A program made the position numbers and the translations under genes. Shown here piece by piece: positions 1 through 6,990 of a DNA stretch of 9,795 nucleotides. Numbering within the stretch: position 1 is the stretch's first letter; each line of letters starts with the position of its first letter. The stretch comes from JBBIRT01 sp037441725 (GTDB lineage: Bacteria > Desulfobacterota > BSN033 > UBA1163). The stretch lies in contig JBBIRT010000119.1 in the NCBI GenBank assembly GCA_037441725.1, positions 1-9,795 on the forward strand. Reading direction: 5' to 3'. The notes beneath the pieces are model-generated. The model ran no database searches. It was not told the origin of the DNA and was given only the letters and a program-made list of their open reading frames with translations.

Positions 1-99
1 GCATTGCCTAAGGAATTCTGTAGCTATGGGACAAGCTGAGGTTTCCGCTATAAAATTTTCTCCGACATCCCTACCTAATTTCCCGAATAAGTGAGGCAT
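1..99 (-). CDS. Possible 5' end of a divergent gene, unidentified
   Basis: Reading the minus strand from an ATG at 99-97 gives 33 codons without a stop up to the window edge, starting Met-Pro-His-Leu-Phe-Gly. I do not recognise the protein. A short purine run lies upstream but very close to the ATG, so the ribosome binding site is weak. The plus strand is also open here (frame 2, closing at a TGA at 92-94), and a 33-codon open stretch can occur by chance. If real, this gene is transcribed away from hemB and shares the AT-rich region at 100-140 as a divergent promoter region. The sequence left of the window would decide it. Confidence 0.25.
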   Translation of the reverse strand, partial: MPHLFGKLGRDVGENFIAETSACPIATEFLRQC

Positions 100-122
100 T
101 ACTCTTTTATAGACAATTCTAT

Positions 123-128
123 TAAAAT
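123..128 (+). promoter_or_regulatory. Candidate -10 box upstream of hemB
   Basis: TAAAAT matches the sigma-70 -10 consensus at five of six positions and lies in the AT-rich stretch 100-140, about 25 bases before the hemB start. No convincing -35 box is seen at the right distance. The call rests on position and AT-richness only. Confidence 0.25.
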
Positions 129-143
129 ATTGTAGAAAAAAAG

Positions 144-149
144 AGGAGG
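144..149 (+). promoter_or_regulatory. Shine-Dalgarno site of hemB
   Basis: AGGAGG ends four bases before the ATG at 154. It is a near-perfect anti-16S match and fixes the hemB start. It is the strongest ribosome binding site in the window. Confidence 0.8.
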
Positions 150-153
150 GTTC

Positions 154-1124
154 ATGCGGTTTCCCCAATATCGTTTAAGGAGATTACGGAGGGATGAGCT
201 CTTTCGAAGGATGATTCGTGAGACTCATCTTCGGCCAGATGATTTGATTCTTCCCCTTTTTGTTCGTCCTGGGAGGGAGATAAGACAGCCCATTTCTTCT
301 ATGCCTGGCCATTTTCAGCTCTCTATCGATCTTCTTGTCAAAGAGGTGAAGGAGGCAAAATCGCTTGGGATTTTAGGGGTGATCCTTTTTGGTATCCCAG
401 AAAAAAAGGATGAATTGGGTACAGAGGCCTATGCAGAGGATGGGATCATTCAGAGAGCGGTCAGGGAGATTAAGGAACAGGTAGATGGAATTCTCATCGT
501 CACGGATGTATGCCTCTGCGAATATACCAGTCATGGGCATTGCGGGTTGGTTGAAGGGGGAAGAATTCTGAACGATGAAACCCTCGACCTTCTTGCCCGA
601 CAAGCCCTTTCCCATGCCAGAGCAGGAGCCGATATGGTGGCTCCCTCCGATATGATGGATGGAAGGGTAGGAGCCATCAGGAAGGTCCTCGATGAAAATC
701 AATTTGAGGATATTCCCATTATGGCTTATTCCGCAAAATATGCGTCCAGTTTTTATGGCCCTTTCAGGGTTGCTGCGGAATCCAAACCGCAATTTGGCGA
801 TCGCAAATCCTATCAGATGGATCCTGCCAATGGGGATGAGGCCCTTAGGGAGGTCCGGCTTGATCTCGACGAGGGCGCTGATCTGATAATGGTTAAACCT
901 GCACTTCCCTATCTGGATATCATCTATCGGGTGAAACAAACCTTTAACATCCCTGTGGCGGCATATCATGTCAGCGGTGAATTTGCTCTCATTAAAGCGG
1001 CCTCACAACTGGGTTGGGTGGATGGGGACAGGTGATGATGGAGTCCCTTATTTCCATTAAAAGGGCAGGGGCAGATGTTATTCTTACCTACTTTGCTAAA
1101 GAAGTAGCCCAAAAATTAATTTAG
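154..1124 (+). CDS. hemB: Delta-aminolevulinic acid dehydratase (porphobilinogen synthase), frameshifted near the 3' end
   Basis: HemB condenses two 5-aminolevulinate molecules to porphobilinogen in the cytoplasm, the first step common to all tetrapyrroles. The frame shows the zinc-type cysteine set C120, C122 and C130, and the two active-site lysines K195 (in SAKYASSF) and K248 (in IMVKPALP) that form Schiff bases with the substrates. These positions nearly match E. coli numbering. The uninterrupted frame stops at a TGA at 1033-1035 after 293 residues, short of the usual 320-330. The expected C-terminus (VMMESLISIKRAGAD, then ILTYFAKEVA) continues in the -1 frame from 1032 to a TAG at 1122-1124, giving about 323 residues in all. 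One missing base near 1032 explains the break. Family identity is certain; whether the break is real or a sequencing error is open. ahbD starts eight bases later. Confidence 0.95.
1030..1036 (+). other. hemB: Frameshift site in hemB
   Basis: The codons GAC AGG TGA end the main frame. The conserved C-terminus needs AGG followed by GTG ATG ATG, so one G is missing here relative to the family. No slippery heptamer of the X XXY YYZ type is present, so programmed -1 frameshifting is not favoured. Confidence 0.75.
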
Positions 1125-1132
1125 AGTTTGGC

Positions 1133-2191
1133 ATGGCAAAAGAAAAATTAACCGATCACCCGCTTAGGATGATCGCATGGGAGTTGACTCGAAGGTGTAA
1201 CCTCGCCTGTGTCCACTGCCGTGCTTCTGCAGAGTTTGGGCCCTATAGGGGGGAGCTCTCCACAAAAGAGATTTTTAGGGTGATGGATGAGATTGCCTCA
1301 TTCAGCAAACCGGTCATCATCCTGACAGGAGGAGAGCCCCTTCTGAGACCAGATCTCTTTGATCTCGCCTCCTACGGGTCTTCCAAAGGGTTCCGAATGG
1401 TAATGGCTACCAATGGAACGCTATTTAGTGAGGAAGTCGTCCAGAAAATCAAGGACTCAGGAATTCAGCGGATCAGCATCAGCTTAGATGGTCCAACTGC
1501 TGAAACGCATGATTCCTTTCGGAGGGTACGGGGATCCTTTGAGGGGTCCCTTCGTGGGATTGAAATGGCCAAGAGAGGAGGGATCGAATTTCAGATCAAT
1601 TCCACGATCACGAAAATCAATCTCCACCTGCTTCCTGACCTATTGGAACTCGCTAAGGCCCTGGGAGCAGTGGCGCTCCATATCTTTCTTTTAGTTCCAA
1701 CAGGAAGAGGAAAGGAACTGAAAGATCAAGAAATCTCCGCCCAAGATTATGAAAGAACCCTGCACTGGTTTTACGAGCAGATCGATCGAGTTCCTCTGCA
1801 GTTAAAGGCAACCTGTGCCCCCCACTATTACCGAATTATCCATCAGCAGACCAAGAAAACGGGGAAGAAGATCACTCCCAAGCCCCATGGATTGGACGCC
1901 ATGACCCGAGGATGTTTAGGGGGGATTTCCTTCTGTTTCATTTCCCATGTGGGCCAGGTGCAGCCCTGTGGCTATTTAGAGTTGAACTGTGGGGAGGTAA
2001 GGGAAAGACCTTTTTTCCAGATCTGGGAGAACTCAGAAATCTTTCAGAATCTAAGGAATATTGAGGGTTATCAAGGAAAATGTGGAAGATGTGAATTCCG
2101 CAAGGTTTGCGGAGGTTGCCGAGCCCGGGCCTACGAAATTTCCGGAGATTACATGGCTGAAGAGCCCTATTGCCTCTATGAACCAAACTAA
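1133..2191 (+). CDS. ahbD: Radical SAM heme b synthase (AhbD type)
   Basis: AhbD performs the last step of the siroheme-dependent heme pathway: oxidative decarboxylation of two propionate side chains of iron-coproporphyrin III to vinyl groups, giving heme b. The N-terminal radical SAM motif is C22-x3-C26-x2-C29 (RRCNLACVHC), followed by GGEP at 66-69 and ISLDG at 116-120, which help bind S-adenosylmethionine. The C-terminus carries the SPASM/Twitch-like cysteines for auxiliary iron-sulfur clusters: C261, C268, C279, C286, C317, C320, C326, C329 and C347, with the run CEFRKVCGGCRARAY. The stretches LLVPTGRGKEL and TCAPHYYRI resemble AhbD more than AhbC. The 352 residues fit the family. The ribosome binding site is weak, so translation may be coupled to hemB eight bases upstream. 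Adjacency to hemB supports the heme role. The main alternative is the paralogue AhbC/NirJ1. Confidence 0.85.
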   Translation: MAKEKLTDHPLRMIAWELTRRCNLACVHCRASAEFGPYRGELSTKEIFRVMDEIASFSKPVIILTGGEPLLRPDLFDLASYGSSKGFRMVMATNGTLFSEEVVQKIKDSGIQRISISLDGPTAETHDSFRRVRGSFEGSLRGIEMAKRGGIEFQINSTITKINLHLLPDLLELAKALGAVALHIFLLVPTGRGKELKDQEISAQDYERTLHWFYEQIDRVPLQLKATCAPHYYRIIHQQTKKTGKKITPKPHGLDAMTRGCLGGISFCFISHVGQVQPCGYLELNCGEVRERPFFQIWENSEIFQNLRNIEGYQGKCGRCEFRKVCGGCRARAYEISGDYMAEEPYCLYEPN

Positions 2192-3387
2192 ATCCTTTTT
2201 TCCATTTCGATTGAGCCTGACCATTAAATTCATCCTTTCCATATCCTTTTTAGTATTGATGTGTGCAGGGGTCTTTGGCTACTTTTTGATCGTTCGGGAG
2301 GTGGATCAAATCCATGAATTGAAGCGAGATATATTTTTTATTGGTCTTGGGGGCATCGGTATGGGGATTTTATTGGCCCTGCTCCTGGCCCGAATCCTAC
2401 TGCGTCCAATCGGAAAGCTGGTGGAGGCAACGGAGAGGGTGGCCAAAGGAGAATTGGCTCAAACCGTAGATATTCAGTCCAATGATGAAATTGGAGACCT
2501 GGCCAAGGCCTTCAATCAGATGGTCCTCCAATTGAAAGAGTCCAGAGACCACCTTGAGAAGAAAGTTGAGGAGCGGACCCGAGAATTAGAGGAGAAGGTG
2601 GTGGAATTGAATCAAACCAGGACCTCCACCCTAAAGATGCTCGAAAGACTTCAATTCGCCAAACAGGAGTTGGAAAAGGTTAATCAGGAGTTGAAGGAGA
2701 AGGATGAGGCCAAAATGAGATTCATTGGGATTGCCTCCCATGAATTAAAAACCCCTCTCACGGCTATCAAGGCCAATATCGATTTTATCCTTTCTGAAAG
2801 GGAGGGAGAAGTCCCTGAGCATTTGAAATCCTACCTCCTTACAATTCAGAGGAACACCAATCGGATTCAGATGAGAATGGATCAGATGCTTGATTTGAGT
2901 CGGATGATGTCGAATCGCCTTCTCTTCAACCGTGAGAAGATCTTCCTTTCTGAAGCGATTCGGGGATATATTCATGAGGTCAAACCATTAGATAAAACCC
3001 TTTCCATCCAGGTGGATGTTTCAGACGATCTATTTGTCAATGCTGATAGAAATGCACTCCATGATATTTTTATCAACCTCCTTTCAAATGCATTCAAATT
3101 TACAGGGGAGGGGGGACAGATCACCATCGCCGCCAGTCAAAGGGGTCCATCGATTCTGTTTGAGATAAAGGATACTGGACTAGGAATTCCAGAAGATAAG
3201 ATCCATATGATTTTTAATGAGTTTTATCAGTAGGCATGGTGGAGCAGGGTTGGGCCTTGCGAGCGTCAAACGTCTGGTGGAAGAACATGGAGGGATGATC
3301 TGGGTAGAATCTCAGTTGGGAAGAGGGTCCACCTTCTATTTTACCCTCCCCAACTCCGAGGAGAATGAAGATGGGAGGCTTCCATAA
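2178..3387 (+). CDS. Membrane sensor histidine kinase (HAMP-HisKA-HATPase), frameshifted near the 3' end
   Basis: An inner-membrane kinase that autophosphorylates on histidine and passes phosphate to a response regulator. The chosen start is ATG 2178, because translation further upstream only shadows ahbD. Two transmembrane helices (about residues 16-38 and 54-73) flank a very short external loop, so there is no room for a periplasmic sensor domain. A HAMP domain (about 74-125) and a coiled coil (about 120-180) follow. The phospho-acceptor is H188 in SHELKTPL; the N box (N300, N304) and G1 box (DTGLGIPED, 332-340) are present. The frame stops at a TAG at 3231-3233 after EFYQ (351 residues). 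The G2 box (GGAGLGLAS) and the C-terminal strand (STFYFTLP) are readable in the +1 frame from 3235 to a TAA at 3385-3387. The start overlaps the ahbD end by 14 bases. If the break is real, the kinase lacks its ATP lid and is probably inactive. Confidence 0.85.
3228..3240 (+). other. Frameshift site in the histidine kinase gene
   Basis: CAG TAG closes the main frame, and the downstream ATP-lid coding resumes in the +1 frame with CAT GGT GGA. Related kinases usually have about nine residues between the FYQ-like motif and GGxGLG. Here only seven bases remain, so about 20 bases seem to be missing, although a smaller indel with a naturally short linker is also possible. Confidence 0.65.
3358..3363 (+). 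promoter_or_regulatory. Ribosome binding site that sets the start of the REC-GGDEF gene
   Basis: GAGGAG lies seven bases before ATG 3371 but only one base before the in-frame ATG 3365. The spacing therefore favours 3371 as the start. The site lies inside the displaced 3' end of the histidine kinase frame, consistent with translational coupling. Confidence 0.6.
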
Positions 3388-4285
3388 CCAACAAGAGACA
3401 AAGGGGAAGGTCTTGATCGTGGATGATGCCCCTGATACCTTAGAGATCATTGAGAAACTTCTCTATTATGCAGGATATGAGGTGATCACAGCTTTGACCG
3501 GGGAAGAGGGGGTGAAGAAGGTCGAAGATGAGAAACCCGATGTGGTTCTTTTAGATATCAATCTTCCTGGAATGGATGGGACAGAGGCATTGAAGAGAAT
3601 CAGAAGGATCAACCCCATTCAATCCGTCATCATGCTGACGGCTTTTGCAACGGTCGATAATGCCATCCTCGCCCTTAAAGAGGGGGCTTCTGATTTCGTG
3701 AAAAAACCTTTTGAGAATGAGCATCTGATCCACATTGTCAATCAGTGCGTGGAAAAATATCGAACTTTGAAGGAGAAAGAGAGATTGGAAGAGGAGGTGA
3801 GACGGCTTTCCATCACCGATGATTTAACCGGTCTATATAACTATCGACATTTCTTTAAAACCTTGGCCCAAGAATTGGCCCGTCTCAAAAGACAGAAGAC
3901 CTCTCTCTCCCTTTTGATGTTTGACCTGGATCATTTCAAACGATATAATGACCAGTACGGTCATCTGGAAGGCGACAAGGTTTTGAAGCGGATTGGAGAA
4001 ATTGTGAGACATTCCATTCGGAATAATGTCGATTCAGGGTATCGGTATGGGGGAGATGAGTTTGCCGTCCTTCTCATTGGTGCCACGCTGGATCAGGCCT
4101 TGACCATCGCAGAACGAATCCGTTCATCTATAGAAGAGTCTCAACAGCAAAACATCACGGTCAGTATTGGTCTTTCTGAATATCAAGAAGAGTTTGATTT
4201 AGAGACGTTTGTCAAGTCTGCAGATGATGCGATGTATGCCGCCAAACATTCCGGGGGTAACCGAATCCATACCCATCTCCCTTAA
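3371..4285 (+). CDS. Response regulator with diguanylate cyclase output (REC-GGDEF)
   Basis: A soluble two-domain protein that, when phosphorylated, should make cyclic di-GMP from two GTP. Numbering is from ATG 3371 (304 residues). The receiver domain (about 12-128) has the acidic pair D18/D19, phospho-acceptor D62 in LLDINLPGMDG, T90 and K112. A helical linker (about 128-145) leads to the GGDEF domain (about 146-300), which has metal ligand D185 in FDLDHFK, guanine-contacting N193 and D202, and an intact GGDEF at 227-231, so it should be catalytic. The usual inhibitory RxxD motif five residues before GGDEF is replaced by RNNVD (217-221), so product inhibition may be weak or absent. The gene overlaps the displaced end of the kinase frame by 17 bases, making that kinase the likely phosphodonor. 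There is no DNA-binding domain. polA follows after 28 bases. Confidence 0.92.
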   Translation: MGGFHNQQETKGKVLIVDDAPDTLEIIEKLLYYAGYEVITALTGEEGVKKVEDEKPDVVLLDINLPGMDGTEALKRIRRINPIQSVIMLTAFATVDNAILALKEGASDFVKKPFENEHLIHIVNQCVEKYRTLKEKERLEEEVRRLSITDDLTGLYNYRHFFKTLAQELARLKRQKTSLSLLMFDLDHFKRYNDQYGHLEGDKVLKRIGEIVRHSIRNNVDSGYRYGGDEFAVLLIGATLDQALTIAERIRSSIEESQQQNITVSIGLSEYQEEFDLETFVKSADDAMYAAKHSGGNRIHTHLP

Positions 4286-4300
4286 CTCCCCCTGCGATGA

Positions 4301-4306
4301 GAGGGG
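4301..4306 (+). promoter_or_regulatory. Ribosome binding site of polA
   Basis: GAGGGG lies seven bases before ATG 4314 and supports that start over the in-frame ATGs further upstream, which sit inside the REC-GGDEF gene. Confidence 0.6.
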
Positions 4307-4313
4307 AATTCCC

Positions 4314-6989
4314 ATGGATAGACTGGATCGTCCCAAACTCTTTTTAATCGATGGTTCCTCCTACCTCTTTCGTGCTTATTATGCCATCCATCATCTTTCC
4401 AATTCAAAGGGATTCCCCACCAATGCGATTTTTGGTTTTACCCAGATGCTTCTTAAGGTGCTCAAAGAATATCGACCGAATTACCTGGCAGTGATTTTCG
4501 ACTCCAAAGCTCCCACCTTTCGAAGTGAAGTCTACAAAGAATATAAGGCGAATCGACCCTCCATGCCCGAAGGGCTCGTCCCTCAAATCCCATATATTAA
4601 AAAGATTGTTGAGGGATACCGGATTGCCCTTCTCGAAAGGGATGGATATGAAGCCGATGATCTCCTCGGAACCATTGCTAAGAAGATGGAGTCAGAGGTT
4701 GATGTGGTGATCATTACAGGAGACAAAGACATCCTTCAACTGGTCAATGATCGTATCCAGGTCTATGATCCAATGAAGGAGAAAAGGTTTGGAGTGAAGG
4801 AGGTCATGGAGCGATTTGGGGTTTCTCCTGAGCAGGTGGTAGAGGTGATGGGCTTAGCTGGAGATGCCATTGATAATATCCCTGGAGTTCCAGGGATTGG
4901 GGAAAAAACGGCCGTCCAGTTGATCCAAACCTATGGATCGATTGAAAACCTTCTGTTTCATGTGGAAAAGATATCCCAAAAGAGGTTGAAAGAAAATTTA
5001 ATGACCCATAGAGATCTTGCCCTTCTCAGCCGTCAATTAGCCAGGATTCGGACAGATGTCCCCATCGATTTTCAGTTAAAGGATTTCTCCCTTTCCCCTC
5101 CTGATCTGAAAAGCCTTAAGGAAATATTTAAAGAATTGGAGTTCAATAAATTCCTTAAAGAACTTGTCGAAGAAAAGAGATCCTCTGCCATCGGGAAGGA
5201 TTATCAACTCATCACAGATCCAGAAGCCTTTTCCACCCTGTTGGAAGATTTGAAGGCCTATTTTTCCATCGATCTGGAAACGACCTCCCCCTATCCCATG
5301 TGGGCAGATCTAGTTGGGATCAGTCTATCTCATACGGCCCATCAAGCCTATTATCTTCCTGTGGGTCACCAATCTCTCGAAGCAAAAAGACAATTGCCTC
5401 TTTCTTGGGTCTTGGAGCAGTTAAAACCTATCCTTGAGGATAGGGAGGTGAAAAAGGTTGGTCAGAACATTAAATATGAATGGATTGTCCTAAAAAAGTA
5501 TGGAATTCATCTCCAGGGAATCGATGGAGATACCATGGTGGCCTCCTACCTACTCAATCCAACGAAACATAATCACAACCTGAGTGAAATTGCACAGGAA
5601 TATTTGGGTTATCCGGTCACGGATTATAAAGAGGTGGTGGGCAGTGGAGCAAAGGCATTGACCTTTGATCAGGTTGAACTCGAAAAGGCAAGGGACTATA
5701 GTTGTGAAGATGCAGAGATAACCCTTCAACTGTCTCGTCTCCTCTTCCCAAAACTGGAGGAGGAAGGGGTGAAAGACCTTTTTGACCAGATCGAAATGCC
5801 TTTGGTCCTGGTATTAGCAAAGATGGAGATGAATGGAGTAAAGATTGATACAGATCTTCTTCATGAATATTCTAAGGAGATTGAAGCCCAACTCCAGCAT
5901 AAGATGGAGCGAATCTATGGATTGGCCGGAGAGGTTTTCAACATCAACTCCTCTCAGCAATTAGGAAAAATTCTGTTTGAGAAACTGAAACTGCCAGTAG
6001 TCAAGAAAACGAAGACAGGGTATTCCACCGATGTGGATGTCCTTACCCGTCTCTCCCTTCAACATGATCTTCCCCTTGAAATTCTCAGTTACCGCAACCT
6101 AAGCAAACTCAAGTCGACTTATATTGATGCCCTTCCTAAGTTGGTCCATCCAAAAACCGGACGGGTCCATACCTCATACAATCAAACCGTGACCGCTACT
6201 GGAAGGCTTTCTTCGAGTGACCCAAATCTACAGAACATTCCTATTCGGACAGAGGAAGGAAATCGAATCCGACAGGCCTTCATCCCTGAAAAGGGTTGGG
6301 TCATGGTCTCAGCGGACTATTCTCAGATCGAATTGAGAATTTTAGCCCACCTCTCTCAGGATAGTACTTTGATCAAAGCCTTTCAGAATGATGAAGATAT
6401 CCATGCCCGAACGGCCTCAGAGGTCTTTGGCATTCCAATTGATCAGGTCAATTCCATGATGAGGAGACAGGCCAAGGTGATCAATTTTGGAATCATCTAT
6501 GGGATGAGTGCCTATGGTCTCTCCCAGCAATTAGGGACGGAGCCCAATATTGCTCAAACCTATATTGATGAATATTTTAAGAGATATCGTGGGGTTCAAG
6601 CCTATCTCGCTAAGAGTTTAGAAGAGGCAAGAGATAAGGGATATGTATTAACTCTTTTGAACCGTCGGCGATATCTCCCTGATATCCATTCCCCGACCTT
6701 GGCTGTTCGGCAGGCGACTGAAAGGATGGCCATTAACTCCCCTATTCAGGGAACGGCAGCCGATATCATCAAGCTGGCCATGATCCGCATCCAGAATCAA
6801 ATCGAGCAACTTGGCCTATCTTGTAAGATGATCATGCAGGTTCATGATGAATTAGTCTTTGAAATTCTGGAAGAGGAGATAGGCAAGGCCATCCCGATGA
6901 TCCAGCATGGAATGGAGAAGGTACTGGAGCTTGCCGTCCCCCTCAAGGTTTCTATCCATTTAGGGAAGAATTGGGCCGAAGCCCATTGA
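4314..6989 (+). CDS. polA: DNA polymerase I
   Basis: PolA fills gaps, removes RNA primers and serves excision repair. The 891 residues from ATG 4314 match a full-length three-domain enzyme. The 5'-nuclease domain (about 1-290) has D13 in FLIDGSSYLFRAYYA, GDKD at 136-139 and a helix-hairpin-helix near 181-206 (PGVPGIGEKTA). The proofreading domain (about 310-490) keeps ExoI D320/E322 (IDLETT) and ExoIII Y462/D466. The ExoII aspartate is replaced by E389 (QNIKYEW), which may weaken proofreading. The polymerase domain has motif A D668 (SADYSQIELR), motif B with K721, F725 and Y729 (RRQAKVINFGIIYG) and motif C D845/E846 (QVHDELVFE). F725 is the residue associated with discrimination against dideoxynucleotides. 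The gene follows the cyclase gene by 28 bases and may share its transcript. Its stop is one base from that of the converging minus-strand gene. Confidence 0.97.
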   Translation: MDRLDRPKLFLIDGSSYLFRAYYAIHHLSNSKGFPTNAIFGFTQMLLKVLKEYRPNYLAVIFDSKAPTFRSEVYKEYKANRPSMPEGLVPQIPYIKKIVEGYRIALLERDGYEADDLLGTIAKKMESEVDVVIITGDKDILQLVNDRIQVYDPMKEKRFGVKEVMERFGVSPEQVVEVMGLAGDAIDNIPGVPGIGEKTAVQLIQTYGSIENLLFHVEKISQKRLKENLMTHRDLALLSRQLARIRTDVPIDFQLKDFSLSPPDLKSLKEIFKELEFNKFLKELVEEKRSSAIGKDYQLITDPEAFSTLLEDLKAYFSIDLETTSPYPMWADLVGISLSHTAHQAYYLPVGHQSLEAKRQLPLSWVLEQLKPILEDREVKKVGQNIKYEWIVLKKYGIHLQGIDGDTMVASYLLNPTKHNHNLSEIAQEYLGYPVTDYKEVVGSGAKALTFDQVELEKARDYSCEDAEITLQLSRLLFPKLEEEGVKDLFDQIEMPLVLVLAKMEMNGVKIDTDLLHEYSKEIEAQLQHKMERIYGLAGEVFNINSSQQLGKILFEKLKLPVVKKTKTGYSTDVDVLTRLSLQHDLPLEILSYRNLSKLKSTYIDALPKLVHPKTGRVHTSYNQTVTATGRLSSSDPNLQNIPIRTEEGNRIRQAFIPEKGWVMVSADYSQIELRILAHLSQDSTLIKAFQNDEDIHARTASEVFGIPIDQVNSMMRRQAKVINFGIIYGMSAYGLSQQLGTEPNIAQTYIDEYFKRYRGVQAYLAKSLEEARDKGYVLTLLNRRRYLPDIHSPTLAVRQATERMAINSPIQGTAADIIKLAMIRIQNQIEQLGLSCKMIMQVHDELVFEILEEEIGKAIPMIQHGMEKVLELAVPLKVSIHLGKNWAEAH

Positions 6990-6990
6990 T

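Noticed and set aside
373..969. 198-codon minus-strand open frame opposite hemB
   Set aside because: The plus strand carries all the HemB active-site motifs across this interval, and the antisense translation shows no recognisable domain.
1028..1040. Programmed ribosomal frameshifting in hemB
   Set aside because: The shift needed is -1, but there is no slippery heptamer and no evident downstream stem, and HemB is not known to use recoding. A missing base is simpler.
2061..2177. N-terminal extension of the histidine kinase from an upstream ATG
   Set aside because: It would overlap ahbD by more than 100 bases, its residues look like an out-of-frame reading, and ATG 2178 directly precedes the first transmembrane segment.
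3228..3236. Programmed +1 frameshift at the kinase UAG
   Set aside because: CAG TAG resembles no known +1 site beyond having a stop codon, and the product would still have an unusually short linker before the G2 box. A deletion or assembly error fits better.
4209..4313. Longer polA start upstream of 4314
   Set aside because: The extra residues are out-of-frame sequence of the GGDEF gene, and a ribosome binding site sits correctly before ATG 4314, just ahead of the FLIDGSS motif.
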